Assembly (NCBI RefSeq): GCF_000310245.1
Contig: NC_020505.1
Location: 744,001-808,000, forward strand
Source of the DNA: Candidatus Sulfuricurvum sp. RIFRC-1
GTDB lineage: Bacteria; Campylobacterota; Campylobacteria; Campylobacterales; Sulfurimonadaceae
Length of the DNA stretch: 64,000 nucleotides
Reading direction: 5' to 3'
Part shown: one piece after another, positions 8,904-17,437 of the stretch
Layout: the number at the start of each line of letters is the position of its first letter
How positions within the stretch are numbered: position 1 is the first letter of the stretch
The notes under the pieces: model-generated
The model's database searches: none
What the model was told of the DNA's origin: nothing
What the model saw: the letters and a program-made list of their open reading frames with translations, nothing else
Translations under genes and position numbers: made by a program

Positions 8904-9620
8904 ATGCGCATACCTCTTTATTTATCGATTCTTTCCGCATCGTTGTTGTTAAGCGGGTGTACAGCGCATCTTACAGAGCCTGAAATTGCATTTACTCCCC
9001 CTAAATATGTTGAAGAGATGCCATCACGTGAAGAAGAGAACAGCTTTGTTGCGCGGGGAAGTTTATTCGGTCAGGGTGATAGCCCATTGTTTTCGGATCA
9101 CAAAGCAATGCACGTGAATGATATCGTGACGGTTGTGATTTCAGAAACGGCAACCAGCTCAAATAAGGCGAGTAAAGCGCTCACAGAAGCCGATACATTG
9201 GGGCTAAACGGAGGATTGTTCAGTTCAACGGGGCAAAATTCTGCGGTAAATTCCGCCGTGAATAAACTCAACGGTGTTGCGAATATCGGATTTAGTGCCG
9301 GATCAAGCTCGGATTACTCAGGATCGGGATCATCGACTAAAAACGCTACCTTTACGACGACTGTATCGGCACGGATTGTGAAAGTGATGGCAAACGGGAA
9401 CTATTTCATCACCGGACGACGTGAGATTATGGTGGATGAACAAAAACAGGTTATGCAGCTCAGTGGGGTAATTCGTCCGTATGATATCGATCAAAACAAT
9501 CAAATCAATTCATCAAAAATCTCGGACGCAAAAATCCTTTATGCGAATGAGGGAGATATTGACCGTTCTGTGAATCAAGGATGGGCAAGCAAAATAGTCG
9601 GAGCCGTCTGGCCGTTTTAA
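8904..9620 (+). CDS. flgH: Flagellar L-ring lipoprotein FlgH
   Basis: 238 residues. Forms the outer-membrane L ring through which the flagellar rod passes. A lipoprotein signal with LLSGC (lipobox cysteine near residue 19) is followed by family segments: SLFGQGDSPLFSDHKAMHVND, split here as SLFGQGDS and DHKAMHVNDIVTV, then ITGRREIMVD, QLSGVIRPYDID and ISDAKILYANEGDI, and a C-terminal phenylalanine. ATG 8904 is chosen because it places the lipobox correctly and has GGA upstream; the frame stays open further upstream but would bury the signal peptide. No other flagellar structural gene is adjacent, typical of dispersed flagellar genes in this phylum. Confidence 0.95.
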   Translation: MRIPLYLSILSASLLLSGCTAHLTEPEIAFTPPKYVEEMPSREEENSFVARGSLFGQGDSPLFSDHKAMHVNDIVTVVISETATSSNKASKALTEADTLGLNGGLFSSTGQNSAVNSAVNKLNGVANIGFSAGSSSDYSGSGSSTKNATFTTTVSARIVKVMANGNYFITGRREIMVDEQKQVMQLSGVIRPYDIDQNNQINSSKISDAKILYANEGDIDRSVNQGWASKIVGAVWPF

Positions 9621-9643
9621 TAACAGAATATGGAGATTTTTCT

Positions 9644-9664
9644 CCCGCATCAGAAATATGCGGG
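9644..9664. repeat. Perfect 7-bp stem-loop downstream of flgH
   Basis: CCCGCAT, seven-base loop, ATGCGGG. It lies 24 bases after the flgH stop, between convergent flgH and the EnvC-like gene. No T-run follows on either strand, so it may be a weak bidirectional terminator or a processing signal. Confidence 0.4.
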
Positions 9665-9682
9665 TAGCTTTAGAGGGATGCA

Positions 9683-9698
9683 GGGGACATTTGTCCCC
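9683..9698. repeat. Near-perfect palindrome GGGGACA-TT-TGTCCCC
   Basis: A 7-bp stem with a two-base spacer, 18 bases after the previous stem-loop and within the same convergent intergenic stretch. It could be a REP-like element or part of a compound terminator. No protein gene is visible in 9621-9762. Confidence 0.4.
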
Positions 9699-9762
9699 GC
9701 CACTTTGCGGGCTCACGTGCCCTTTGGGTATTGCCCGAAAAGTGTGTAACAACATTAAATTA

Positions 9763-10977
9763 TTAGCGGATCATCTGGAGCGGGTCGATATGGGCGTTAC
9801 GCTGCGTGACCTGGAACATCAGTTCCCGTCCTACGCGTCCGATGATTGATCCTTGCTTGAGCCGTTTGCCTACCTCTACCGTAGGGGCGATTTTATCCAA
9901 GTGGGCATAGATCGTATGCAGACCGTTATCATGTTCGATAATAATGACATTTTCGAGCATTGCGGTAGGTTTTGCCAAGATTACCTTGCCGTTTAGGACC
10001 GATCGGACTTTGGCATCGGCTTCGGTCGGTCGAAGGGATACGGAATCATTAAAGATTTTGATCCCATATATTGGATCGGTATAGGGTCCGAAACGTTTGG
10101 TCACTACATAGCCATCGAGTGGGGCAATGGTATGTTCCCCTGCGTAACCGGCAACACTGGAAGGACGATAATCCGCAATCGCTTGTTTGACGTTTTCCGG
10201 GACCGGTTTAGCACCGGGTTTAGCGGCTACAAGCGGTGGAGGAGCTTTTTTAGGTTTGAGTGATTCACGTTTGATAATATTGAGATTGGCAAGGGTGTTT
10301 TGGAGTGAACGCTGTTGGTTAAGAATTTTGTCCAACGATTTTTTATACAGACTCTTCTCTTTTTCGAGGAGTGCAATCGCCTTTTCATTCTCTTTTTTGG
10401 TTTCAAGTACCTTGTTTTTCTCCTGATCGATTATGGCAATCGATTTTTTTAACACGGTTGTCTGGGTAGAGAGTCCGGCGATTCGTGCATTGTTTTCGAC
10501 AAAGAGGGTATTGAGCTGTTTAATCTCTTCGTTGATCTGTTTCAGATGGAGTTTCAGGGCTTCTTCGGTGATGATGGCATCGGCCTCTTTCGCTCGGTCA
10601 TCATTGATGAGCAATGAGATAGAGGTATTGCGGGCGATGGCAAAAACAAGACGCTGCTCAATATCGTTTTGGGTTTTAATCAAAAGCCCTTGTTGTGTCT
10701 CCAATCCTTTAAGGGTTGATTTATTGGATTGATACACGGTCTCTTTTGATTTAAGTTCTTCGACGAGGGTACTGATTTGTTGTTGCTGTGTACCGATAAC
10801 CTGCTTTTGCTGCAGGATTTTTGAGGCGGTTGCTTCGAGCTTCGCTGTAAGAGTTGAATAGGTCTGTTTGGTTTCAGTTAATTTTTTTGAGGTGTTTTGA
10901 ATCTTTTCATCGATTTTAGCGCCCTGCAGTGAGAGGGCTAACAAAGAGACCAATAACAGCGAAAGGGAAAATTTCAT
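9763..10977 (-). CDS. EnvC-like coiled-coil protein with degenerate LytM (M23) domain
   Basis: 404 residues: signal peptide (1-19), a long coiled coil (about 20-235), a linker with KPKKAPPPLVAAKPGAKP, and a C-terminal LytM fold (about 280-404). The M23 zinc motifs are broken: the usual HxG-D site reads YGIKIFND, YAHLD keeps one histidine, and the final HLHFE is replaced by ELMFQV. This matches EnvC and NlpD, which activate cell-wall amidases rather than cut peptidoglycan. It is the last gene of a minus-strand operon, one base after ftsX, so it is most likely the periplasmic partner of FtsEX controlling septal peptidoglycan splitting. Confidence 0.85.
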   Translation of the reverse strand: MKFSLSLLLVSLLALSLQGAKIDEKIQNTSKKLTETKQTYSTLTAKLEATASKILQQKQVIGTQQQQISTLVEELKSKETVYQSNKSTLKGLETQQGLLIKTQNDIEQRLVFAIARNTSISLLINDDRAKEADAIITEEALKLHLKQINEEIKQLNTLFVENNARIAGLSTQTTVLKKSIAIIDQEKNKVLETKKENEKAIALLEKEKSLYKKSLDKILNQQRSLQNTLANLNIIKRESLKPKKAPPPLVAAKPGAKPVPENVKQAIADYRPSSVAGYAGEHTIAPLDGYVVTKRFGPYTDPIYGIKIFNDSVSLRPTEADAKVRSVLNGKVILAKPTAMLENVIIIEHDNGLHTIYAHLDKIAPTVEVGKRLKQGSIIGRVGRELMFQVTQRNAHIDPLQMIR

Positions 10978-11790
10978 CTATTCCTCTTCACGGTTGCCGA
11001 TAACGATCGTAAGGGTTAATACAATCGATACACCTAACGCGATCAACAATGAACGCACGGCATCGTTTACAAAATCAAAAAGCTCGATAGTGATTCCTAC
11101 AGTTCGCAACAATAGATCCATCCAGCCGTATTGTTCAATGATGAAAAATGCTAGACACAACACGATCGTTGCGATAATCGCATCCACGATCGCCAGACGA
11201 AAGAGAACTGCAGAACGAAGCCATACCGGAGCACCGAAAAGGGCCATGATAGACATTCGATCGGCATGTTGAAATTGCCACAAGCGCATCTCTTTGAGGA
11301 TCAGTAACGAGGTAACGGCCGCGATAGCGATTGAAAAAATCTGAACAACATCTTTAAAGAGGAGCATCAGTTTATAAACTGTGTCATGGGTTTGAGCATA
11401 CCCTTCTACCCGCTCAATCGCCGAGTGTTTTTGAAGCCGCTTTTGAAGTTTTTCAATCTCATAGGGGGTCGGGAAACGGCTTAGATAGATGCGGTAGAAC
11501 TTCGGGAGAGTGAGTTTGAGCAAATCAAGATTTTTTTTGCTCATTTCTCCCTCGAGACGTTTTAAGACCTGATCGGTTGCGATAACATCACTGCGTTCAA
11601 TAATTGAATCCATTGCTTTAAATTCTGTAGGGGTGAGGCTTTTGTTGGCAACTACGATGATTGAATAGTCATTTTTCAGACGTGTTTCGTAGGCTGCGAT
11701 GGTGCGATCAACCGCAACATAAATCTGAACCGAAAACAAAACGGTAAAAAGGGCGATAATCAGAGAGATATGATTTTTAAGAGACTTCAT
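10978..11790 (-). CDS. ftsX: Cell-division permease FtsX
   Basis: 270 residues with the FtsX layout: one N-terminal membrane segment (about 9-28), a periplasmic domain of about 110 residues, and three C-terminal membrane segments (around 145-165, 190-220 and 240-262). It transmits ATP-driven changes from FtsE to a periplasmic hydrolase regulator. Here the adjacent EnvC-like protein is the obvious client. The start overlaps the end of ftsE by 14 bases, and its stop is directly followed by the EnvC-like start. Sequence conservation in FtsX is low; the call relies mainly on topology and context. Confidence 0.85.
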   Translation of the reverse strand: MKSLKNHISLIIALFTVLFSVQIYVAVDRTIAAYETRLKNDYSIIVVANKSLTPTEFKAMDSIIERSDVIATDQVLKRLEGEMSKKNLDLLKLTLPKFYRIYLSRFPTPYEIEKLQKRLQKHSAIERVEGYAQTHDTVYKLMLLFKDVVQIFSIAIAAVTSLLILKEMRLWQFQHADRMSIMALFGAPVWLRSAVLFRLAIVDAIIATIVLCLAFFIIEQYGWMDLLLRTVGITIELFDFVNDAVRSLLIALGVSIVLTLTIVIGNREEE

Positions 11791-12448
11791 GGATATTCCC
11801 CATCTCGATATGGTAGTGTTTGTATGGAATGTTTATGGTGTTTGGAATATTATGGGTCACAACGACGACCGTTGTTTTGAGCTGTGTATTTGCCCCCTCC
11901 AGCAGATTCCAGATTACTTGGGACGAATATTCATCTAAATTACCCGTCGGTTCATCCGCGAGGATCAAAATCGGATTATGGGCGAGCGCACGTGCCATCG
12001 CGACTCGCTGTTGCTCCCCGCCGCTCAGTTCAGGGGGATATTTGCCGCTTTGGTGAATCAGTTTGACATGTCCGAGGAGTTTTTGTACCTGTGTACTGCT
12101 GACATCTTTGGTATAGCCTGAGATGATGAGGGGAAGCATGACATTCTTCTCAATGGTCCACTCTTTGATCAGTTTATAATCTTGGAAAACGATCCCAATG
12201 TGGCGACGGAGGAAGTTGAGTTTTGAGGTACTGATACGGCTCATCTTAACACCGCCAACCATAAGCTGGCCTGCACGAGGTTCGATTGCACCGTAGAACG
12301 ATTTGAGAAGGGTCGATTTACCGCTTCCGCTTGCTCCGGTTATAAATACGAAACTTCCCGCATCGATTGAGAAGTTGGCCTTTGAGATGATGGTTTCAAA
12401 CTCTTTGTATGAGAGAGAGAGGTTTTCGGCAATAATGACTTTATCCAT
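11777..12448 (-). CDS. ftsE: Cell-division ABC ATPase FtsE
   Basis: 223 residues, a complete ABC ATPase: Walker [10 protein letters not shown] (about 37-45), Q-loop in IVFQDYKLI, signature [15 protein letters not shown], Walker [13 protein letters not shown] and switch histidine VVTHN. The short length and position beside an FtsX permease indicate FtsE rather than a LolD or MacB exporter. It pairs with FtsX to control peptidoglycan hydrolysis at division. Overlaps trmB by 8 bases upstream and ftsX by 14 bases downstream, so the three are translationally coupled. Confidence 0.92.
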   Translation of the reverse strand: MDKVIIAENLSLSYKEFETIISKANFSIDAGSFVFITGASGSGKSTLLKSFYGAIEPRAGQLMVGGVKMSRISTSKLNFLRRHIGIVFQDYKLIKEWTIEKNVMLPLIISGYTKDVSSTQVQKLLGHVKLIHQSGKYPPELSGGEQQRVAMARALAHNPILILADEPTGNLDEYSSQVIWNLLEGANTQLKTTVVVVTHNIPNTINIPYKHYHIEMGNIHEVS

Positions 12449-13616
12449 GCAGCAACTCGTCTAATAAGATATGGGCTTTGAGATTCGCACTGGTGCGAAC
12501 CGGTAGGGATGGAAAATAGCGGGCAGAACCGTTTTCAATGAGTACATAGGTACTCTCAGGGCGATCGAAACTTCCCATCGCCAAACGGAGCATCCCGCCA
12601 TCTTCACCGACACGGAAGATTCTCTCAACATGGATGAATCCCCATTCTTGTTTGTAGGTCTCTTTGGAGAGGCGACCCAGTGCATCGCTACCAATCGGTG
12701 TCGATGAAAATGCAAAATTTCCGCTCATGTCGGGTTCGGGAGATTCAGTTTCACAGGTGAAGGTGACATCATAGATGTTTTTCTCCATTTTCTTCCAGCG
12801 GTCTTCGTATTTGCTTACAATGGCTATCTCTTGATTTTTACGGACATCGAAACGGCTTATAGCCGGAGAACTGAATGTCTCTAGGGCAAAACGGTAATAG
12901 TTTTCGCTGTCGGTGCGAAGTTCTAAGGTTCCATCGACACAGAGTACCCGCTCCGATTCTCTTAAAAAGTCTTCGGAAATAACACGACGGTGGGGTTTTT
13001 TGTCCCATGGCACCGGAAAATGGACATAGATTTTACCGACGATATTTGAGGGGACAAATTCTAGAAAAAGTCGCGCATCGTAATCGAGGATCATGATGTT
13101 GGTGAGGTTTTGGATAACGATTTGTTTGAGTGCCTGTTCGATTGAGGGTTTATGAATCTCCAACCCGATAAACAATACCTCAGGATTTGCCGCCGCTTGG
13201 TGGAGGAGATGGCGGGCAGAACCGAATCCGACTTCGATTCGGACTTCTTGCTCACGCGGAAAATTATCGGCAAAAAACTGGATCGTTTTTAGGGCATCAT
13301 GGGTTTTGAGATGGGTATTTTCAGGGGCATTATCGACATTTGAATCCAGTACAACCGATCCTGAGCACTCCGCGTAAGCGAGGAGTGCGTGTTTGAGGAT
13401 AAAGTTCGGAGAAGGGCGGGTGATTTTATCGCTTTTGAGAAGCTCTTTCGTATCCCCTTTTTTATGAACTAAAAAGAATTCTCTTCCCTTATAGCGTGTT
13501 GCAATAAGTGCTCCCTCTTTGTCGTCTTTATAGTCGGCTTGAAAGAGAAACTCTACATCGCCGCAGCGTGTCGGCAAGGTGAGCGGTTTAAACGATTCGA
13601 TGTGTAAATGCGGCAT
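12441..13616 (-). CDS. trmB: tRNA (guanine-N7)-methyltransferase TrmB, long form
   Basis: 391 residues. Methylates G46 of tRNA using S-adenosylmethionine. The SAM site is EVGFGSARHL (about 132-141) with FIGLEIHKPS, and the catalytic/tRNA-binding part includes VHFPVPWDKKPHRRV (the family PDPWPKKRH motif). The protein is about 170 residues longer than the E. coli enzyme, with an extra N-terminal domain of about 110 residues and a C-terminal extension of about 100. Such long TrmB forms are known in epsilonproteobacteria. Located between the FlpA-like gene (three bases) and ftsE (8-base overlap) in the same operon. Confidence 0.92.
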   Translation of the reverse strand: MPHLHIESFKPLTLPTRCGDVEFLFQADYKDDKEGALIATRYKGREFFLVHKKGDTKELLKSDKITRPSPNFILKHALLAYAECSGSVVLDSNVDNAPENTHLKTHDALKTIQFFADNFPREQEVRIEVGFGSARHLLHQAAANPEVLFIGLEIHKPSIEQALKQIVIQNLTNIMILDYDARLFLEFVPSNIVGKIYVHFPVPWDKKPHRRVISEDFLRESERVLCVDGTLELRTDSENYYRFALETFSSPAISRFDVRKNQEIAIVSKYEDRWKKMEKNIYDVTFTCETESPEPDMSGNFAFSSTPIGSDALGRLSKETYKQEWGFIHVERIFRVGEDGGMLRLAMGSFDRPESTYVLIENGSARYFPSLPVRTSANLKAHILLDELLHG

Positions 13617-13619
13617 ACT

Positions 13620-14873
13620 TTATTTGGCCTCGTAGCTAAGTTCGATCGCTGACGTCGGAAGAGAACGGATACCGTCTTTATCGACACTCATGATTTCGTA
13701 GAGGTATCCTGTACCCTCTTTGATATCGGTATCGCGAAAACTTGGTGCGGTAATGTTGTTGATATCGATGCTCTCACGGCTGACCCAGCTCGTTTTTGTC
13801 GTTTTGACAACGGTATAGGAAACCGTTCGAGGATCGCTGTTTTTCCATTGGAACTCAGCCGCTTTATTCACGATTTTCCCTTCATAGGCAATCGGTGTCT
13901 GCGGTTTTGAGAGGGTGGAACCTTGGGTTGCTACCGAAGAGATGGCACTTTCCAATCCATCTTTATCGACAGCGGTGATTTTATAAAAATAGAATTTCCC
14001 GTCTTCGGTAATCGTATCGGTAAAATTGGTCGTTTCGAGTTTGACATGATACGCAAACGAACCGTTCGGGTTGGATGAGCGGTAAATGTTGTAATGGCTT
14101 AAATCACTGATGGCACTTGCTGCCCATGTGAGAGTGATGGCACGCGGAAGATTGTTGGTCGAGGTGATGTTTTTAATTTCCGGCGGAAGCGGTTTGGTTA
14201 CAACTTTAGCCGTTTCACTCGGCTCGGTTGCAAGTTTATCAAAGGTTGTCGCTTTAATACGGTAAAAATAAACTTGCCCGTCTTTGAGTTCCGTATCAAT
14301 AAATTCAGCGTTCAAACGGCCCGTAATTGTAGCGATTTCAGACCATTTTTGGTCGGTCGCGTTTTGGCGTTCGATGATGTAGCCGTTGATTTTTCCGTTC
14401 GGATGCGGACGCCAAAGAAGTTTGGCACTGCGTGGCATATTGCCGACCGATTGGAAAAAACTGATCGGAGCGATCATCGGCTGTGTGGCTACGAGAGTTG
14501 TTTCACTGGCCACCGACTCGCTTCCCTCTTTGGTGATGGTTGCAAAGCGGTATTGGTATTCGCTTCCGGGTTTGAGATTGCTGTCAACATAATGGGTTGC
14601 GAAGCGACTGTCGATGGTTGCAATGCGCTCTAGCTTTTTATCGTCGGTACCCGGAGTGTTACGATAGACGTAATAGCCTGTTACTCTGGGGTCGCTTACC
14701 GGTTTCCACTCAAATGCTACCGAAGTGATATCGGCGATAAAACCGTTCATAGACGGAGTAGGAAGGGTCGAGTCAATCGTGACAGTTTTTTGCACAGCTG
14801 GCTGGGGAGCACAACCGCTAAAGAGACTCAGTGCTAAAGAGACGCTCAATGCGTATCGGATCGATGAGTTCAT
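13620..14873 (-). CDS. Fibronectin type III lipoprotein, FlpA-like
   Basis: 417 residues: lipoprotein signal ending LSLFSGC (cysteine near residue 21) and then four FN3 domains, each with the W-P--D and Y-YRN/S pattern (EWKPVSDPRVTGYYVYRN, LWRPHPNGKINGYIIER, LTWAASAISDLSHYNIYR and FQWKNSDPRTVSYTVVK). Its place between rluD and trmB matches my recollection of C. jejuni FlpA (Cj1279c), an adhesin that binds host fibronectin. In an environmental relative the ancestral role is probably cell-envelope related. ATG 14873 is chosen for AAGGA ten bases upstream; this start overlaps the RluD gene by 56 bases. Confidence 0.85.
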   Translation of the reverse strand: MNSSIRYALSVSLALSLFSGCAPQPAVQKTVTIDSTLPTPSMNGFIADITSVAFEWKPVSDPRVTGYYVYRNTPGTDDKKLERIATIDSRFATHYVDSNLKPGSEYQYRFATITKEGSESVASETTLVATQPMIAPISFFQSVGNMPRSAKLLWRPHPNGKINGYIIERQNATDQKWSEIATITGRLNAEFIDTELKDGQVYFYRIKATTFDKLATEPSETAKVVTKPLPPEIKNITSTNNLPRAITLTWAASAISDLSHYNIYRSSNPNGSFAYHVKLETTNFTDTITEDGKFYFYKITAVDKDGLESAISSVATQGSTLSKPQTPIAYEGKIVNKAAEFQWKNSDPRTVSYTVVKTTKTSWVSRESIDINNITAPSFRDTDIKEGTGYLYEIMSVDKDGIRSLPTSAIELSYEAK

Positions 14874-15795
14874 GCAATTCCTTTGAATCAAAATGTTTAT
14901 GTAAATAATCTTCCATCACAGGGGCCAGAGGAGCGGTGAAACTGACTCTCTCTTTGGTCGTGGGATGGGTGAAATAGAGGTTGTATGCATGAAGCAAGAT
15001 ACGTTCCATTTTGTCGCTTTTTGCTGAGCTTCCATAGAGGTGATCCCCCATGATATGGCGGCTGATGGACTCTAAATGAACCCGAATCTGATGGGTTCGT
15101 CCGGTGTAGAGTTTGCATGCAATCAGCTCTTCGCTCTCATCATGGCTGGGGAGAAGTTTTCGAAATTCGGTTTTGGCATTTTTACCCGTCTCACTAATCG
15201 CCATTTTAAGACGATTATGGGCACTCCGTCCGATCGGGCGGTCGATGATGGTGATCTCATCTTTCATCGGCGGAGTTACAACCGCGAGATAAAAGCGACC
15301 CATGGTTTTGTCCTGGAGCTGGAGGGAGAGAGCCTCGTGCGCTTCGTTGTTTTTTGCGATCACCATTGCGCCGCTGGTCCCCCTATCGAGGCGGTGGACG
15401 ATCCCGTGGCGCTCTTCACCGCTGAGGGTTGAGAGGGCAATCCCTTTGTGTTTGAGCCAATCCACGAGGGTCGCCTCTTTGACGCTTGGGGCAGGGTGGA
15501 CGGTGAGAGAACTGGGTTTATTTATGACGAGGATGTCGTTATCTTCGAACAACACTTCAACCTCAAAATCGACTTCCAATGCCGGAGTCGATTTTTGTTC
15601 GGGGAAGCGGATATGAACGTTTTGCGAAGGTTTGAGTTTAAGCCCCGATTTGGAGGTCGGTTTTCCATCCACTGTGACACAGTTTTGTTCGATGAGCTGG
15701 GCAATCTGGTTGCGGGTTTGTCCGAGAGACTGCGTTAAAAAAACGTCTAAGCGGATCGCTTCGTCGGTCGTAAAATGGGATTCTTCGTGTGTCAA
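14818..15795 (-). CDS. RluA/RluD-family rRNA pseudouridine synthase with S4 domain
   Basis: 325 residues. An S4 RNA-binding domain (about 15-75, LDVFLTQSLGQTRNQIAQLI) precedes the pseudouridine synthase core. The catalytic aspartate is in HRLDRGTSG (about residue 138), followed by YTGRTHQIRVH and HPTTKERVSFTAPL. Converts uridines in 23S rRNA to pseudouridine, in the manner of RluD. First gene of the minus-strand operon through the EnvC-like gene; its 3' end overlaps the FlpA-like gene. Faces rodA across a 90-base divergent promoter region. Whether it modifies the RluD or RluC sites cannot be told from sequence alone. Confidence 0.92.
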   Translation of the reverse strand: MTHEESHFTTDEAIRLDVFLTQSLGQTRNQIAQLIEQNCVTVDGKPTSKSGLKLKPSQNVHIRFPEQKSTPALEVDFEVEVLFEDNDILVINKPSSLTVHPAPSVKEATLVDWLKHKGIALSTLSGEERHGIVHRLDRGTSGAMVIAKNNEAHEALSLQLQDKTMGRFYLAVVTPPMKDEITIIDRPIGRSAHNRLKMAISETGKNAKTEFRKLLPSHDESEELIACKLYTGRTHQIRVHLESISRHIMGDHLYGSSAKSDKMERILLHAYNLYFTHPTTKERVSFTAPLAPVMEDYLHKHFDSKELHELIDPIRIERLFSTESL

Positions 15796-15851
15796 AACAA
15801 TGTGCCTTTGGGTATCGTATCTGAATGGTTTAAAATGTTATAAGTCCGCTA

Positions 15852-15860
15852 TGCTACAAT
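15852..15860 (+). promoter_or_regulatory. Extended -10 promoter for rodA
   Basis: TG-C-TACAAT, 26 bases before the rodA GTG start and inside the divergent region shared with the RluD gene. No convincing -35 is present. Confidence 0.5.
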
Positions 15861-15885
15861 TAGCAAAAATTAACGAAGGACCGTA

Positions 15886-16995
15886 GTGCTTAATATTGAT
15901 CGCCGAATTTTAGCACACTTTGATTTCATAACCATTATCTTATTGATTCCGCTCATATTTACTTCAGGTTGGCTGATTTACGAGATACATCCTGTTCTAG
16001 GGCAAAAACACTTCGTTTACGTTGCGGTGGGCATCGGTGTCTTTATCTCCCTTTTCCTCCTCCCGATCCGTCGAATGTTGTGGATGATTCCGATAGCGTA
16101 TTGGGGAAGTATTTTACTTCTGATCGCCGTAGAGTTCGTCGGGCATTCCCGTTTGGGGGCCAAACGGTGGATTGAGATCCCTTTTGTCCATTTCACCCTG
16201 CAACCCTCTGAACTCTTGAAACCGGCATTTGTGCTGATGCTCGCCTATCTCATTAGTCGTAATCCCCCTCCGCGTGAGGGGTATGGGCTGAAAGATTTTC
16301 TGAAACTTTCCTTTTTTATCATTTTGCCGTTTTTGCTGATTGCTAAAGAACCCGATTTGGGGACGGCTACGGTTTTGGCGTTGCTGGGATTCGGTATTTT
16401 GTTTATCGCGGGGGTACATTGGAAAATCTGGATAGGATTGGCAGTGACGTTCGTGATCTCATTGCCGCTTATTTACACTCAGCTGCACGATTACCAAAAG
16501 CAGCGTTTGACGGACTTTGTGGGTGAAAAACCGAGTTATCAGGTCGAACAGTCGATTATTGCCGTCGGATCAGGGGGCTTTTTCGGTAAAAACAAAGAGG
16601 ACGCTACCCAAGCGCAGATGAAATTTCTCCCAATCGCATCGAGTGACTTTATTTTTGCCTATGTGGTGGAGAGATTCGGTTTTTTCGGGGCGTTTTTACT
16701 GATTGCCCTTTACGGTGCATTGATCGTCCATTTGATGATTATCGCCTTTTGGACGGAGGACTACTACATAAAAGTGGTCGCGGGAGGTCTATCGCTGCTG
16801 TTTTTCATCTATATGTCGGTCAATATCGCTATGACGATCGGGTTTGCCCCCGTTGTCGGGGTTCCGCTGCCGATGTTTAGCTACGGGGGGAGCAGTTTTG
16901 TGAACTTTATGGTACTTTTAGCCGTTATGGAAAATCTCGTTGCCTATCGGTTCCGATATCTTTATGGGGATACGGGTAAAAAAAGCTTTCTCTAA
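15886..16995 (+). CDS. rodA: Rod-shape glycosyltransferase RodA (SEDS family)
   Basis: 369 residues with about ten membrane segments. A SEDS peptidoglycan glycosyltransferase that works with a PBP2-type transpeptidase in side-wall growth. Family marks are LQPSELLKPAF near residue 105, KEPDLGTA near 150, YQKQRLTDFV, and the C-terminal PMFSYGGSSFV. RodA is preferred to FtsW because of its length, the GAKRWIEIPFVHFTLQPSEL segment, and remembered synteny with C. jejuni mrdB. The start is GTG, with CGAAGGA seven bases upstream. It ends just before the CAU tRNA. Confidence 0.92.
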   Translation: MLNIDRRILAHFDFITIILLIPLIFTSGWLIYEIHPVLGQKHFVYVAVGIGVFISLFLLPIRRMLWMIPIAYWGSILLLIAVEFVGHSRLGAKRWIEIPFVHFTLQPSELLKPAFVLMLAYLISRNPPPREGYGLKDFLKLSFFIILPFLLIAKEPDLGTATVLALLGFGILFIAGVHWKIWIGLAVTFVISLPLIYTQLHDYQKQRLTDFVGEKPSYQVEQSIIAVGSGGFFGKNKEDATQAQMKFLPIASSDFIFAYVVERFGFFGAFLLIALYGALIVHLMIIAFWTEDYYIKVVAGGLSLLFFIYMSVNIAMTIGFAPVVGVPLPMFSYGGSSFVNFMVLLAVMENLVAYRFRYLYGDTGKKSFL

Positions 16996-16999
16996 TGAT

Positions 17000-17023
17000 A
17001 GAGCGTTTATAATTGCGCTCTTT
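17000..17023 (+). terminator. Stem-loop after rodA, overlapping the tRNA promoter
   Basis: AGAGCG, ten-base loop, CGCTCT with TTT at its end. The loop contains TATAAT (17008-17013), 18 bases before the tRNA, so the same bases may serve as a weak rodA terminator and as the -10 box of the tRNA gene. Confidence 0.4.
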
Positions 17024-17030
17024 CAAAAAC

Positions 17031-17106
17031 GGGTCAATAGTTCAGTGGTTAGAGCCCCCCGCTCATAACGGGGTTGTCCCAGGTTCAAGTCCTGGTTGAC
17101 CCACCA
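17031..17106 (+). tRNA. tRNA with CAU anticodon (elongator Met or lysidine-type Ile2)
   Basis: A complete cloverleaf: acceptor GGGTCAA/TTGACCC, D stem GTTC/GAGC, anticodon stem CCCCG/CGGGG with loop CTCATAA, T stem CCAGG/CCTGG with loop TTCAAGT, discriminator A and encoded CCA (17104-17106). The paired first base (G1-C72) rules out initiator tRNA. Elongator Met and Ile2 (where C34 is modified to lysidine by TilS) share the CAU anticodon and cannot be separated securely by eye. Its 3' end borders a low-GC accessory region. Confidence 0.93.
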
Positions 17107-17108
17107 CC

Positions 17109-17336
17109 ACATCAAATACTTTCTCATTAAAAGACAAACGAACTGCCGCTAAAAAATTTAACCGCGCATTACAAACAGTAATTGACAGCTTAATTGATAA
17201 CCCTCACTAAGGTAGATCTACAGAAGACGGCAACCGTGAACTAATCCACAAAGGTTACCCCATCTCGTATTTGATTGTTGGCGAGAATATTGTTATTTTG
17301 GGTATTTTCAATCAGAATGAGTTGATGGTTGAATAG
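17109..17336 (+). pseudogene. Remnant of a ParE/RelE-family toxin gene
   Basis: Directly after the tRNA, one frame gives a ParE/RelE-like C-terminal part: AAKKFNRALQTVIDSLIDNP, an in-frame TAA (17208-17210), then GRSTEDGNRELIHKGYPISY and LIVGENIVILGIFNQNE. The pattern (helix, P-x-GR, REL, YPI-Y, VILGIF) fits the toxin fold. There is no start codon or ribosome binding site, and no antitoxin partner. The N-terminal third is missing, apparently cut by the tRNA junction. This is a decayed fragment, probably left by an integrated element. It is the only coding trace in the 330 bases between the tRNA and the next gene. Confidence 0.65.
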
Positions 17337-17401
17337 GAATAAGTAGACTGCTAGAAATTTATTTTTTATTTTTGCCTTCAAATTTCTTCATTTATTTTTT
17401 A

Positions 17402-17410
17402 TGCTAAAAT
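17402..17410 (+). promoter_or_regulatory. Extended -10 promoter of the low-GC membrane protein gene
   Basis: TG-C-TAAAAT, 28 bases before the start codon at 17438, in a very AT-rich stretch. AAAAGGA lies five bases before the ATG. Confidence 0.5.
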
Positions 17411-17437
17411 GTATTTTTTAATTAAAAAAGGATTTTT

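Noticed and set aside
15076-15738. Several plus-strand frames opposite the pseudouridine synthase gene
   Set aside because: They are complementary-strand shadows; the minus-strand gene has complete S4 and catalytic motifs.
17031-17106. Initiator tRNA-Met
   Set aside because: Initiator tRNAs have an unpaired first position and three G-C pairs in the anticodon stem; here G1 pairs with C72.
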